Assembly: GCA_019689695.1 (NCBI GenBank)
Contig: JADGHA010000076.1
Coordinates: 1 to 12,442, forward strand
DNA: 12,442 bases
Direction of reading: 5' to 3'
Origin: Micromonosporaceae bacterium
GTDB lineage: Bacteria; Actinomycetota; Actinomycetes; Mycobacteriales; Micromonosporaceae
Positions 12,337 through 12,442 of this stretch are shown here, piece by piece. The position numbers and the translations under genes were made by a program. The notes under the pieces were generated by a model. The model was not told where the DNA came from. It ran no database searches and was given only the letters and a program-made list of their open reading frames with translations. Position 1 is the stretch's first letter, and each line of letters opens with the position of its first letter.

Positions 12337-12406
12337 GGCCGGCCCGGCCACCGGCGACCGCGCCACGGGTGGCGGTGACAGTCTTCACACGCAGCGCCGG
12401 CTCGTG

Positions 12407-12442
12407 ATGCGAAGAGGGATACTTGCCTTGCTAGCGGCCGGT
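12407..12442 (+). CDS. Start of a possible PadR-type transcriptional regulator (runs off right edge)
   Basis: From the ATG at 12407 (or the GTG just before it at 12404) the frame reads MRRGILALLAAG up to the last base. Many PadR-family repressors begin with a short basic stretch and an 'I L . L L A . G P . . G Y' helix, so this is a reasonable guess from only 12 residues. No clear ribosome-binding site or -10 is visible. It is divergent from the methyltransferase-nuoD pair, with the repeat array in between. Confidence 0.4.
   Translation, partial: MRRGILALLAAG

Noticed and set aside
12181..12360. CRISPR-like array
   Set aside because: Only four 15-bp units with irregular 10- to 32-nt gaps that share sequence with the units, and no cas genes are in the window.
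12160..12366. 68-aa minus-strand frame encoding Pro/Arg-rich repeats
   Set aside because: Its repetitiveness comes from the DNA direct repeats, and it has no ribosome-binding site or family resemblance.

Overview
This is a very GC-rich chromosomal window with strong third-position G/C bias. It also has GTG starts, short overlapping operons and apparent leaderless promoters (TANNNT about 6 nt before the start codon). Gene content (folP-folB-folK-DUF3180, an orphan NuoD paralogue, a MidA-type methyltransferase) points to an actinomycete, most likely Micromonosporaceae. That placement is inferred from gene order and protein character; no database was searched.

Left edge (1-1035, minus strand): three tightly packed genes that look like part of a conjugation or type IV secretion-like module. 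They are a two-helix pilin-like protein, a two-helix TcpE-like membrane protein, and the N-terminus of a proline-rich protein that runs off the left edge. A 328-nt intergenic region rich in dyads separates them from the divergent folate operon.

Folate block (1364-3687, plus): folP, folB, folK and a DUF3180 membrane gene overlap by 8, 4 and 1 nt. Together they convert dihydroneopterin to the pterin diphosphate and condense it with pABA. An orphan sugar-type ABC permease with long soluble tails (3824-5185), a 96-aa soluble protein and a 164-aa four-helix membrane protein follow. The block ends at a strong 14-bp hairpin (6134-6172).

Osmoprotectant ABC transporter (6246-9808): the ATPase (minus) and permease 1 (plus) are divergent with start codons only 2 nt apart. 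Permease 2 and the lipoprotein binding protein follow. The binding protein appears circularly permuted: the segment that normally forms the C-terminus of the OpuBC/OpuCC/ProX-type fold lies directly after the lipobox, and the chain ends where that segment would normally begin. I consider this the most distinctive protein in the window.

Right block (9903-12153, minus): a MidA/NDUFAF7-family methyltransferase sits upstream of an orphan nuoD paralogue. In mitochondria NDUFAF7 methylates Arg85 of NDUFS2, the NuoD homologue. The matching arginine (HRGAEK motif, Arg72) is present here, while the conserved quinone-site tyrosine is a tryptophan. A nearly window-unique 75-bp inverted repeat (9828-9902) separates this block from the transporter. 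The right edge holds a four-copy 15-bp repeat and the first 12 codons of what may be a PadR-type regulator.
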